A stretch of 64,000 nt of DNA, from the NCBI GenBank assembly GCA_001599755.1, contig BCHX01000001.1, positions 1,240,001 through 1,304,000 of the forward strand, read 5' to 3'. Under the pieces are notes generated by a model. That model was not told the DNA's origin. It ran no database searches and worked only from the letters and a program-made list of their open reading frames with translations. Shown one piece after another: positions 32,471-44,133 of this stretch; position 1 is the first letter of the stretch; each line of letters starts with the position of its first letter. Origin of the DNA: Gliomastix tumulicola. Its lineage: Eukaryota; Ascomycota; Sordariomycetes; Hypocreales; Bionectriaceae. Both the position numbers and the translations under genes were made by a program.

Positions 32471-35400
32471 CTAGGCCTCGTCGTCGGTGTCCGGGGGATG
32501 CGGCGTCCCCTTGGGCGAGTTGAGCCACTCGATGTGCCGCAGCCGCCTCCGGACCTCGCGCTCCTTGAGCTCCTTCTTGGTCATCTTCTTCTTCTTGCGG
32601 GCCTTGAACTTCATGTCGCTGTTGTCCTCGGCGCCCGAGTTGACGGCCGAGCTGACGACGGACGAGGCAGCGGTGGACGCGACGGCCGAGGGGACGGCCG
32701 AGGCGGCGGCGGAGCCCGGGCGGGAGTCCTCGAAGCGGTCGAGGGAGACGGCGGCGGTCCCGCGCTGGGCGACGCGGCCGTCGTTGACAAGCCACTGCTC
32801 CGAGCACAGGGCGCCGACAAACTCCTCGTTATGCGAAATAAGGATGACGCCGCCCTTGAAGTCGCGGATGGCAACCGCCAGACCGCCGAGGGAGTCGCGG
32901 TCCAAGAAGTTGGTAGGCTCGTCGAGCACGAGCAGATGCGGGTTGTTCCACATGGCACCTGCAATGACGACCTTGACCTTCTGCCCGCCGGACAGCGAGC
33001 CGATCTCGTTGTGGTTGGCGATGTCCGGGTCGAGGCCCAGGTCCTCGAAGTGCTTGGAGATGACCGTGGGCTGCAGCTCGCGGTAGCCGAGACCCTCGCG
33101 GGACGCCTCGTGGTCGTCGAACTCCTGGATGAGCTTGTCGAAGCCGAGCTCGAGGAGAGTCTCGCGAGAGATGTGGTTGTTGTGCTTGGGGAGGAGACCA
33201 CGCCATTTACTGTTGTTGTTGTTTATTAGCTAACTGTTTGGGGTTGATAGAGAATGCAGGATTGGACTTACACTTCGTATTGGAAGGTCTTCTTGTACTT
33301 CTGACGACCGACGAGAGCCTCGACCTGGCGGGGAGACTTGCCGTCCTTGAGGTCAACCCACTTGTCCAGCTGTTCGCGGTCCTTGTCAGACAGGAGACGC
33401 GTCTGCTTCATGTGGACTTCCCGATCGTCGCCGTGCTGGTAACGCCACTGGAGGTACTGGTTGGGCGTCTTCTCGAGATGCATCTCGACGTGCTCCAGAG
33501 CGTGCTGCTTGATGTAGCCGATACGCAGGTTGGGGTGTTTCTCGACCTTGCCAATGGTGGGGATGGCCTCACCCGTGAGGAGCTTGATCAGGGTGGACTT
33601 GCCAGCACCGTTGGGGCCGATGATGGCCACACGAGACGACAGGGTCAGCTGGCAGGACACGTCGCTGAGCGACGGCTTGGGCGCCTTGGGGTAGCTGTAT
33701 GTGACGTTGCTCATGCGGATGATGGCTCTTGTCTGCGACTTGACACCGGTCAGGATACCAGGAGGAGGGAACTTGAACTGCACGTTGGAAGCGGACAGCG
33801 TGTAGTAGCTCTTGGCCTCGGGGCGGAGCTCGACGAAGGCAGCCAGGTTGCCCTTGTAGCACGCCAGCTTCTTGTTGGGCTCGTAGTGGTAGATGTCGGT
33901 GGTGACGTTGTCCAGGAAGCCAGAGTCGTGGGACACGATCAGACTGGTAATATCGGGATGGGACTTGAGGTAGTTCTCGAGCCACGCGATGTTGAGCACA
34001 TCGAGATGGTTAGTCGGCTCGTCCAGCAGGAGGACATCGGCTCGCTGCAGCATAGCTCGCGCCAGAGCGAGCTTCATCTTCCAACCACCAGACAGGGACC
34101 CGACCTTGTGGGACTGACGGCCCTCGGGCCCAGCCGTGAAGCCGAACTCATCCAGGACCTTGATAATGTTCTCCTGGCCCTGGGTGGCAATCTCAGGATC
34201 CTTAGATACGAACTCCAGGATGGAGATGTCAGCATCCTCGCCCTGGTTGTGCTCGACGTAGCAGGTTCGTAGGACATCCTGGGGAGGGAAGCCCTCAAGC
34301 TTGCCTCCGGCGATACTCTTCATGAGAGTAGACTTGCCGGCGCCGTTGCGGCCGCAGAGACCGTAGCGGTGACCCTTGAGCAGGCGAATGTTCGTGTGGG
34401 AGAGCAGGAGCATGCCACCGTAGGCCAGGGAGAAGTCGGCGTTGACAATCTCGATCTCGCCGTCGTCCTCCTTCTCAGGCACACCGTATTTGCGGGCATC
34501 CTCCTCGACATAGTGCTGCTGGATAGCCTCGGCCACCGTCTCGTGAGCCCCAGGAGCCTGCACGAGAGTCTGAAGATAGGGGCCAACACGGCCAGAGATG
34601 CGCTGGACGAACCGGTAGTTGACGTCCATGGCAACCATCTCGCCGATGTAAGAACGAACAAGCTTGGTGAGGTCTCCCTGGACAGCAAGACCCTGGTTCT
34701 TCTTGATTTGCTCGTCGAGGATCTTGACAACGTCCTCGCTGGTGGTGCGAGCGACAATATCCTGGTCACTACCCATAGCCTTCTCCATAGTAGCCAGGGC
34801 ACGTTCCGCAAGCTCACGCACCTCAGGCAGGGAAGCCCGATCAGCGACGGCCCGGACACCAGGCATGAGCTTCGGCAGGAAGGTCCTGGCCTCGATGGGG
34901 TCGTGGACGAGCTTGGTCAGGTTCTCGACGATGACGACGGTCTGGCGGAGGACCTCCTGGGCGGTGGTCGGGGTGTTCAGCGACCGCTCGAGGAAGGGCG
35001 TCAGCAGCGCCAGGACGGGGGACGTGACGATGGCAACAAAGGTCGTCTGCGACAAGGCGTGGATGGCCTTCTGCAGCGTCTGCGGGGAAGGGTGCTGCAT
35101 CGTGTCGATGAGGAGCGGCAGCCGGGGCGCGACGTCGTCGTTGGAGAGCAGCGTGACGAGCGAGTTCATGGTCGCGACGGCCTGCTTGCCGACCTCGGCC
35201 TTGAGGTCGTGCATGCCGCCCTCGACGATGGGGATCAGACCCGCGAGCTTGGCGCCCATGGCCTCGCGCAGGAGGTCCTTCTCGAGCGCCTCCTCCTTGG
35301 TGCCGCCGAGGGACAGCTTGGCCTTGTCGGCCATCTTCTGCAGCAGGCTGTACGCGCCGACCGTGCCCTGCCACTTGCCCGTCCTCTTCGAGAGGTACTC

Positions 35401-35865
35401 GATCAGGGCGGGCAGGAGACCGGCGACGAGCGCCTCGGCGCTCATGTTGCGGAAGACAGCATCGAGCCCGTACTGCGCCGACTCGCGCACGACGCTCCCC
35501 TTGTCCGAGAGGGCGTCCAGCGCGACAGGCAGCAGACCGCCGTCCTGCAGCAGCAAGACGACCTCGCTCAGGGGCTGCTTGGGCGGGAACCGCTCGAGCA
35601 GGGCGCCGAGCAGGTTCTGCGCGCCCTCCCTCCGAAGACCACTCTTCTTATCGGCAGCAGCCTTCTTCAGCTCAGCCACGACACCGTATTCATGCAGCCC
35701 CGCGGCGCCGACCGAGTTCAGGAACAGCTCGCACAGCCCGTAGCTAGCATCGACCGACGCGGCCGACGTCTGCGCCGTGAAGATGGTGCTGACGAGGCCG
35801 GAGACGACTTCCTGGGATGGCGGGGGGCCTGCCTCACCCGATGGCGGGGTGACGGGATGCGGCAT
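32471..35865 (-). CDS. NEW1: eEF3-family ABC ATPase, New1/Elf1 type
   Basis: Ribosome-associated ABC-F-like ATPase of the eEF3/New1 family. Exons 35865-33272 and 33209-32471, with a 62-bp intron, give 1110 residues. HEAT repeats fill about residues 20-340, a four-helix bundle follows, then two ABC cassettes. Cassette 1 has Walker A GRNGAGKST near 510, LSGGWKMKLALARA and LLLDEPTNHLD; cassette 2 has GPNGAGKST near 753, LSGGQKVKVVIAGA and LVLDEPTNFLD. The chromodomain-like insert of the family sits in cassette 2 (GRQKYKKTFQYEVKWRGL) and spans the intron. The basic tail (KARKKKKMTKKELKEREVRR) is followed by an acidic DTDDEA end. Length and tail favour the New1/Elf1 paralogue over canonical eEF3 (about 1050 residues). 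New1's Gln/Asn prion segment is absent. The family is certain, the paralogue less so. Confidence 0.85.
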
Positions 35866-36819
35866 CTTTTCCTATTCTTTTTCTTTTCTTTTTCGTTTTC
35901 GTTCGGGCTGGGGGGGATCAGCGAAGGGGATTTCGAATCTGTCGGGTATCAAGACTCGTCTCGGGGAAGCGCCAGCGTACAGAAAGCCCAAATCCTGTCG
36001 CCTGTGATGCGCCTTGACGGGATGGAAGAGTGAGAAAGGAAAGGAAAGAAAAGGTTGTCAGGCTTAGAAGAGGACACACAAAGAAACAGTGGACTTGTCC
36101 CGCCGCAAAAAAATTTCCCTCCCCTCTACAAAAAAATTCTTATCAGGGGGGCTTATCACTTATCAGCCCGTCCGACCCTTAATTTTCATGCATACAGCGG
36201 GGATTTTCGACAAGGGCAATCCAATCCCGATCTGCCCTTTACAAACGTGCATAATTGGTCCAGAGTGAGTGAGGCTTATTATTAATGTCACTCACGCAGG
36301 CCTCTGCGCAGGCGCAAGACAGCATCAGCAAGTTCAGGTGATGCCAGTGAGAGAAGACCGGTTGATTTGGGATTTTCTTGAATCTCTATACTATACTATA
36401 ACTACTACTGAGTTCCTTATTGGAGCGCTATACTGAGTCCTCCCGCAATAACTAAGTAGATGTATGTAAATGCCCGTTCCCGTGTCCCATTGTCTATGTC
36501 CCCAGCATGCCGACAGTGTACCATTAATCAATTACCCAAGAGAGTGTGCTTAGATACTGAAGAGTAATCTATCCCGATGCATTAACTGTTGCAAAAAGAG
36601 AAGGAAAGCAAAAACCGGACCGGACCACCGGATCCTATGTTGTGCGTTGTCGTGTGTGTGTGTGTGTGGTGCTTTGTGTGCGTATTGGTTGGTTTTGTTT
36701 ATGTTCATGTGCTCATTAATTCGTAACCAGGGGAAGAGGAGCCTAGCCGCCGTGTAAGCCTACGCTTGTGCTCCCCATCGCCCGGGCTGTATTAGGACGG
36801 TAGAAATACGAATAGTCCT
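35866..36819. other. Intergenic: eEF3-family promoter and GT2 3' end
   Basis: 954 bp. T-rich tract just upstream of the 35865 ATG, a GT microsatellite at 36652, and AT-rich 3' sequence. No gene seen. Confidence 0.5.
36652..36668. repeat. GT microsatellite
   Basis: Perfect GT run about 150 bp past the GT2 stop codon. Confidence 0.8.
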
Positions 36820-39800
36820 CTACCAAGAGAAGGTCATCAGACCAGGGTTCAGGGCGATAGGCAGCAGCAGGTGACTGGCAGCCACAGTGGACATGGGTAG
36901 GATCGCCACGAAATCGGTGATGCGCCAATCGTGAGGCACAAACGGCGCGACGGCAAGGATAATCATGCCGACGATGAAGATGAGCGCGAAGATGATGGAG
37001 AATTTGAACTATTTGACGCGTCGTTAGCCAACAGGAATCGATATTGGGGGGGCACAGAAGATGAGGAAAGAGGACAGAGGAGCAAAGACAAGCCACTATT
37101 GGACCAGATACGGCCAAATCCGAGGCTGAGAGCAGCTGAAAGGCCTTTGCAGGCCCTGAAGCGCTCGTCAAGTCCGTGATAGTGGGGCTGAGGCGCCAGA
37201 CTATTGAGGCTAATGGAGGGGAGGCCAGTCCAGATTGCGACCCAACCAGCGCATCACCGATCCGGTTGCTTTGTTGTGCACGGGGAAGAATGGAACAATA
37301 AAAGAGAGAGAAGTGCTCACCTTTTTCAGAACCTTGGGGACCTCGATGAAGAAGTTCGAAAACTCAGCCTCCTTGCTCGTCGCTCCCCACGTCATGTCGA
37401 TTTCGAACATGTGCGAGAGCAGCGCCTGACTGACGTGCAGCGACAGCCCGCCGAGGAAGATGACGAACATGATGGTCCATTTGAAGTTCTCAAACAGCGA
37501 CCACAGCAGGTTACGCTCTCCGATACGGTACCGCATGATGGCCAGCGCGACGTTACCGAGGCCGTTGAACACGATGATGATGGAGAACCACACCTGCCAC
37601 GAGTCGATGTAGTACTTGTCGAGGTACCCGTTGAACCAGCCCATCAGGAAATAGTTGGCCGCCGTCATGACCCACGCCGCACCGATGGCATAGTACGTGC
37701 CGATGTACGAGACGATGGTGATCTTGGACGTGAAGCGGATGTTGGAGAAGAGGAAACGACGGAACAGCGGGGTGAACGGGCCACGCCAGAGCCAGGTTCG
37801 GATGGGGTGGAAGAGCAGCTCGTTGCAGCCGTACGCATACTTCTCCCAACGCGCCAGCTCGTCGTACACGGTCAGCGACACACCCTCCTTGAAGCCGTCG
37901 CCAGCCCACGCCGCCAGCCGGATGATGTATCCGTTACACTGCAGACGAAGCGACATGTCGAAATCCTCCGACACGTGGCTCTCCGACCAGAACTTGTCAT
38001 ATCCGTCTTCGTCCTGGTACGCGACCTCCTGAAGGGCAGTCCATCGCAGGATGGCATTGTGACCGACAAAAGGAGCGACATCGCCGTTGGAGACGGTATA
38101 ACGAATGGCAGTATAAATGAGGTTGGTGAAGAAGGTGATGCCGTTCTCGAAGTAGTTGTGCACAACCTGCATGACACCTGAAGAGAACTGGATGATACCG
38201 ACATCAGGCGCCTGCTCCATCTCAGACACAGCGTCGAGGAGACAGTCGGCTGGCACACGGGTGTCTGAGTCGATCAAGAGGATATAATCGCCGACACGGA
38301 CATTGCCGTCCGCCCAGGCACGACCGTCCTCATCCAGGACCTCCTTGAGCGCCTGCTCGTAAGCCTGAGCCTCATCGTGCTGGCTCCACTCGGGAAAGCG
38401 ATTGATGGCCTGGAGCTTGTCCTCGACCTTGCACGAGATCATGAGAGCAAAGTTCATGTTGGAAGCCTTCTTGAACTTGCCGCGGCGCTGGAAGCCGTTC
38501 TCACCGTGCTTGGGCCTGGCCACCCAGCCGATACTGTTGTCGGCGTAAAACTCGATTCTCTGCCGGCGCTCCTCCTCGGAGATCAGCTGCAGACCGTCGT
38601 CGTTGATGAACATGTTGGCTGATCCACCCTGCAGCTCATAGGTAGACATGGCCTGCTTGATCGACTTGACGGTAGGAATAATGACACCCTGGAGACCCTC
38701 CTTGTACACAGGGCACTGGATGGTGACGTGGGGCAGCACATCGCCCGCGAGACGCTTGGGAGGCCGAGCCGAGTAGAACTTGGAGTTGATCGTCAGCTGT
38801 CGGATAGGACCGAAGATCTGTGCCAGGCAACCGATGATGACCTGGGCGAAGAAGAGAGTGAAGAAGATCTGGATGGGGAAGAGGGCCACGAGGCCGAGAC
38901 GAGAGTAGTCTCCGTCAACTGAGACCTGGATCGCAAGTTGTCTCCAGGCAGCGCCGAGTGCGACAGTGACCAGGATCAGCGTGAGCGAAACAAGGATGGC
39001 GTTCTGGAGATGGATCGGGCGCTTGTCAGGCTTGATGTCTCCCGTCTCCTCGTCCACCTCTGCCTCCAGAACCTCGGGGCCCCTCTTCTCGTCGTCCTCA
39101 TCGTCAGTGCTACCCGACTTCCAGACCAGTTCCATGAGCTCAGACTCAATGGCCTTGGCCCGTTGGATGATATGTAGAGCGTCGTCGTCCCAGACCACCA
39201 GGAGACCCTCGGAGGCAACGAAAGCAGCGAACTGGTGCTTTCGGGCGCGCGTCAGGTCCTCCATCGTTGGCAGAATCTGCACTCGAAGTCCGTTCATCAG
39301 GGGCACGTCGACGGCGTCGGGAGACCACTGCAGGAAGGTCTTGATGACTCGGGAGTTGACTGTCATGGCGCACTGGTCAATGTTAGAGAGGCACAGCCGA
39401 GGAGGGACGGTGGGGGAGGGGCGTGGTGTATCCTACCTGGACGTTGAGAGCAGCGCAGGCCATAGCGAAAGAAGAGTTTCCCAGCTGCGGCGGGCAAGCC
39501 ATATAATGACCCCGAGCCTTGCGCAGCAGGACACCCTCAACCTCTCCAGATCCATCGCTGACCCAGAGCTGGGAGCATTGTTGCTGGTAGAGGTAGTTGA
39601 CCATGACTTCGTGCTTGATCTCGTCGATGAACATGGAGCTCCCGTTGGAGCGTACCGAGCGTCCGGAGATCGACTGAGGGCGAGACTGGAACTTGGGCGT
39701 AGGAGGCTGGAGCTCCATGTCGTTGCCGGCGATCGACCCTGGCTGCTTCTCAGACATGGCTGAGGACTGGTTTCGACGAGCCACTGAGGAGCCCTGGGTT

Positions 39801-39853
39801 GGTGATGGGTTGGCGTCTGGCCTGTCGGCCTTGAAGTAGCTACCGAGACCCAT
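36820..39853 (-). CDS. GT2: Membrane glycosyltransferase family 2 protein (GT2 of hyphal growth)
   Basis: Processive-type GT2 enzyme of the plasma membrane. Three exons, 39853-39437, 39372-37321 and 37008-36820, give 885 residues; introns are 64 and 312 bp. The Ser-rich cytosolic N-terminus contains QPQ-type linkers and a conserved lead-in (SSMFIDEIKHEVMVNYLYQQ). Two helices lie near residues 262-326. Catalytic motifs are DDG 397-399, DSD 507-509 and SEDFD 607-611, with an RW pair at 647 in the place of QxxRW. At least five C-terminal helices follow. The last exon (FKFSIIFALIFIVGMII) supplies the final helices and ends MTFSW. Orthologues in Zymoseptoria and Fusarium (ZtGT2, FgGT2) are needed for hyphal extension on solid surfaces and for plant infection. 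The sugar product is unknown. Confidence 0.88.
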
Positions 39854-42800
39854 GGCTGGTGTTCTCGGAGGGGTTCGTTGTTGCTCAAGGTTGGTCCTCG
39901 GTGTCACTGCGAGCAATTGAGTCGCAAGAGGAAACCTTGGGTAACCAAGAGGTGGTAGTCGGCAGGCAAAGAGGCAGTATCGGAACGGCGGCTGGAGCTG
40001 TCTTGAAAGCGAATGTGTAGGCGGTTGGCGACGGCGCTTAGAAGTGAGCGAGTGAGGTGGGATGTTAAGTATATCCCAAGCTTGGCCGCCAGAAGCGAGT
40101 GGATGGGCGAGCTCAAGTGATGACCGGAACACGCATGGGTAGTCCCGTATGTAGCTGACGCCCAGGCTTCGGAAAGAAATTCAGCCTCACCAGCTGTTGT
40201 CTTGCCTCGTCAACGACAACGGGATCGTCAGAAGGGAAGATGAACTCGGGCAGACAGGAAGCACAAAACGAAACGAGAACAAGAGGAGCGGAGCATAAAA
40301 GTACATTTGAGCAAGGGTAGCGGACGGGTCAGTGATGGCCATCAGAGGAGTGACTGAAAGGACCAGGGTGTGTAAGTGCAAGTGGTGGGCCCGGCTTGGC
40401 AGCTTGATCATGATGGAGCGGTTGATATGGTGCCTGAGAGGTATCTTTGCGTCTCGAGTCCGTCCGTCGAGTCTGCCAAACAGGGGCTCCCCCCTCGAGT
40501 ACGGGACGGAACACATTGGGCTCGCTTATCGCTGATTGCACCTAGGATTCTCGGACTGTACGAGTACCTGAGCTCAGCTGAACGAACAAGGCGCTCGCCG
40601 GCCACTCGAGGAACCCGGAACTTGCGTTCTCGTCACCCAGGAGTGACTGACAGACGAACGAATTCCAGGGCAACCCGAGGCCGCCCAGGATGCATGCTCG
40701 TGGTGGCGTTCCGGCGGTGCAACGTTGGGAGGGGGAGGGGCGTGGCCTCAATGCGGCCTGCAAGCTGCTGCACTGTATCCCGTATCCGTGCTCGATGCAA
40801 GGGAAAATTGGCTGGCCAGTCGAGCTTCCCAGACGAGACTGATGAGTTCCCAAAATCCATCGTGCGTCCATCACTAGCCAGCCGAGAGTGCTTAGCGGGG
40901 GGACCAATTTAACGCGGCCAGGGGGATTCTGTAGCCGGGATGGCTAAAGTGGTGGGGGGGAGGGCGTGCAGATAGCAAGCCTGCCCACGTTTTCCTCTCT
41001 TCTGCCCATATCCTGTACAACAGGTCATTGCTGTGCAGAGACCAAATATTGAGAAGGCATGGCCCGGAGAAGAATGCGATTCTTGTTCGTGAGTTGCACA
41101 AGCCCGCCCGCGTTCCTGGCGTGCTCTCGGACACACCAGGCACCGCCACGGAGGAAATAAGGACGGAGGAAGGTCAAGAAACGGCCACGATTTCAAGCAC
41201 TGTGCTGCCCGTGGCACAGGTGGATATCGTCTCTCGACCTCAACCCATTTTTCTTCGTATCCGTTCGGAGGAGTCCATAGATACGGACGTCCAGTCGGTG
41301 GTCTTGGCCAACATATCGAACAAAAAGCAAGAACCCAAGCACCGGACCCCTTTGTAAGCGACACACGGCCAAGGAATCGGCCTTTTCTCAGCGCGCGCAA
41401 GGCACCAACAGAACTATTACCGTCAGTATGCGAACGGCGCACAAGAACTCGCCAAGACAGCCCGTATTATCGCGACAATAGCGGGCGTTGCCTCGCACGG
41501 GGCTTATCCTGCTCCGGAAGTTGCTGATGGAAGGCCAGGTGCACTATTTGCTGCCCCAGGCCTGTCCCCTGGCTCTGCGTGGCGAGGCTGGGCTTGGGGG
41601 GGCAGGCAGGTAGGCATATAACAGTACTAGTTAGGTCAGTCCCCTAACCCGGCGAGGGACAAGCCACGAACTTTTTGCCAGCAGCAGACCAGAACCTTTG
41701 CCGGAGGGGGGGTCAAAACGTGCGCCCGCCAAGCTGAGGACCAAGGGAATGGAAGGTTTCTAGACGGTGGACTGCGTGCTACCAGGCAATAGACGCGCAG
41801 CTAGAGGGGACGGCGGTAGCCTCTCGGCAACTGATTGAGCGAGCTTGTGGGGAGTCAATGACGGTATGAACTGATGCTGGTCGCGATAGAGTCGATACGT
41901 GGTCACCATCGAGATTCTGGTTGGTCCAGGCGGGTTGATGGTTGTTTGCAAAACGTGCCCGTTCCCCCCCCTGGAGCACCTCGACCACTGTAATTTAGCC
42001 TGGAAGCTGCCAACCCGCACCGTTCCTGCCCCGTCTGTCGCGCCAACCCCACCAAAGCTTTTAGAGACAAGAACAGGAAGAATGAAGAAAAGCGCAAAAG
42101 CGGCAAGAGCCCTTCCCGGCGTGGCTTGCGCTTGCCCAAAGTTCCCCTGTCAATCACCTCTGAGCACCTGCATGGCCAAATCGTTTTAGCGCGCATCCCA
42201 AGACAAGAGGCCACTACACGGGACACGGACACGGACACTTTCAGAACTCGGTGACCAACGCGACTGCGGGCCAAGATCGAGGATCTTTCTTCTTGTTCCT
42301 CCTTTTTTTTTGCTTTTGCTGTGCCTTTTGCTCAGCTACTTACGGGGCGGAGAAGTCGGGGCTTCTCTCGGCTGCTTGGGAGAGCCGTCTCGGCGGCGGC
42401 GGCGGCCCAGAGGCTGGGCAAACGTATCTTGAAAATCTCATCACAGAGATTTATTTCCCTCTCACCGGAGCCATCATCGCTTACAAGACAGACTGATACG
42501 AGAATCAGGGCGCATCTACGTCACCGTCCGTTCACTGCCGTCTCTTCCACGGCATCTCGCCTTCGTTGGCTGGGAGCACGTCTTGTCCTGCAGGACGCCC
42601 CCGCAGCAGAGGCAGACACATCCATGCAGACAGGCCATCACAATCGCGATTGTCACCGACTGGACGCACGGATACGAGGTTGGGAAAGTTTCCAGTGTGG
42701 TGCCTTGATAACCAACCCGCTCTTGCGGCCCCCAACGAGAAAGCAAGCAAGCCTCTTCGTCGTATACAACGTCGTATATCCAGCCAAGGCGTCCCAAAAC

Positions 42801-44133
42801 ACCCGATATCAAGGCACAGCCGTCTAGTGTCAATGCCAGCTCGTCCGGAACCCATCCCCCCGAGAGTGAAGGCTCCAGTAATCTCGGGCAGCGATGTCTA
42901 GGCGCCCATCAGCATCGCGATCTGCACGCTGAGGTAGCATGGACTTCACGTTAGGACGAGCGGTGAGGACGGTCAGCCGTCCGTGGTGCATTACCTATCA
43001 CGAAAACAGAGAAGCAAAGTAAAAAGTAAAACAAAAAAACTTAAACCCCCACGCGGATGATCGGCTCATGAGAAGGGTGGTGTGTCCCATCTGCACATGC
43101 ATGCATGCATGCCCGCTTCGTCACAATCTTGCTTCATGGTGGGTTGCGTTGCATTTGTCCACCTCACCACCGTCTTGGGGGGGAGCTCCCACCGCCCATC
43201 GCCCGATCTCGAGTCCGCACCCGAATATGAGATCGGGAATACGGATACGTAGCTTCGATGGTGTCCGCCTCGCCAATGCGAGAATCGAAATTTAAAATGA
43301 AGAGAGACAAAAACGAGAACGAGAGCCGCTTCCGAGGATGGGTGTGTGACAAACCCCTCCCTCCTCGTTATCGCTACCTCTCCAAGACATTTCCGCCTCA
43401 TAGGCCAGAAGCTTTGCTGTAATCTCCCCTCACCGGAGGCCGGGCTGCTTGGACCTTGGCCCGGAGGGCCCTTGATCACGCTGTGTAACATCTGCGACCA
43501 TACGGGACGCGTCGCCCGCCCCTCGAGCTGAAAATGTACATGCACGTCCCGCCGCCTCGGATTACCTATCTCTCTGCCCAACCGCCGTGACGAGGCAGGG
43601 TTGTGAGCCGTCATTACCTATCATCACACCCTCACCGTAGATCCCTATAGTCTGAGTTCTGCCTATCAATGAGTCGAGACCACAACACGGCTGGGCGGCA
43701 AGGCCGCCTCAGGGACAGCCCATATTGCGGAACTGGCAGTTACACAGAGTGCCACTCAGCATGGGATACAACATGTCAGAATATTGGTACCAAAATAGTT
43801 CATCACATGGTCGTTGAGGCCGACACTCTCGGAATGTCAGGCAATCCGTGAAGCCACAGAACGCCATTCATATCGTATCCAAGCAAAGGCGCCGCCACTG
43901 GTGGTTGCCAAAGCCACAAGACGCGAAAGAAATATACGAGAAAAAGAAAAGAGTCATTCATACCGAGTTATCTAGTATCTTCCGTGTAAAAGAGACGAGT
44001 CCGTCACTGATCCCAGCCCTACCGAATACGCCAACCCATGCTGTGTTACCTATTATAATTATTGAATATCATCTCCAGGGGATTTTCGGAATCCCCGTGG
44101 GCCGCCCCTCGTAGGCAGAGAAGCACCCCTGAC
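39854..44133. other. 4.3-kb gene-free region upstream of GT2
   Basis: No biased open frame or recognisable domain on either strand. It holds a GCAT microsatellite (43096), four copies of TTACCTAT within 42991-44053, and several short G and C runs. The right end is the GH16 3' flank. It may be an extended GT2 promoter or carry an unannotated non-coding transcript. Confidence 0.5.
43096..43112. repeat. CATG/GCAT tetranucleotide microsatellite
   Basis: Four tandem CATG units in gene-free DNA. Confidence 0.8.

Noticed and set aside
33238..36033. Long plus-strand open frames over the eEF3-family gene
   Set aside because: They are shadows of the HEAT and ABC coding sequence, rich in Leu, Val and Asp without recognisable motifs.
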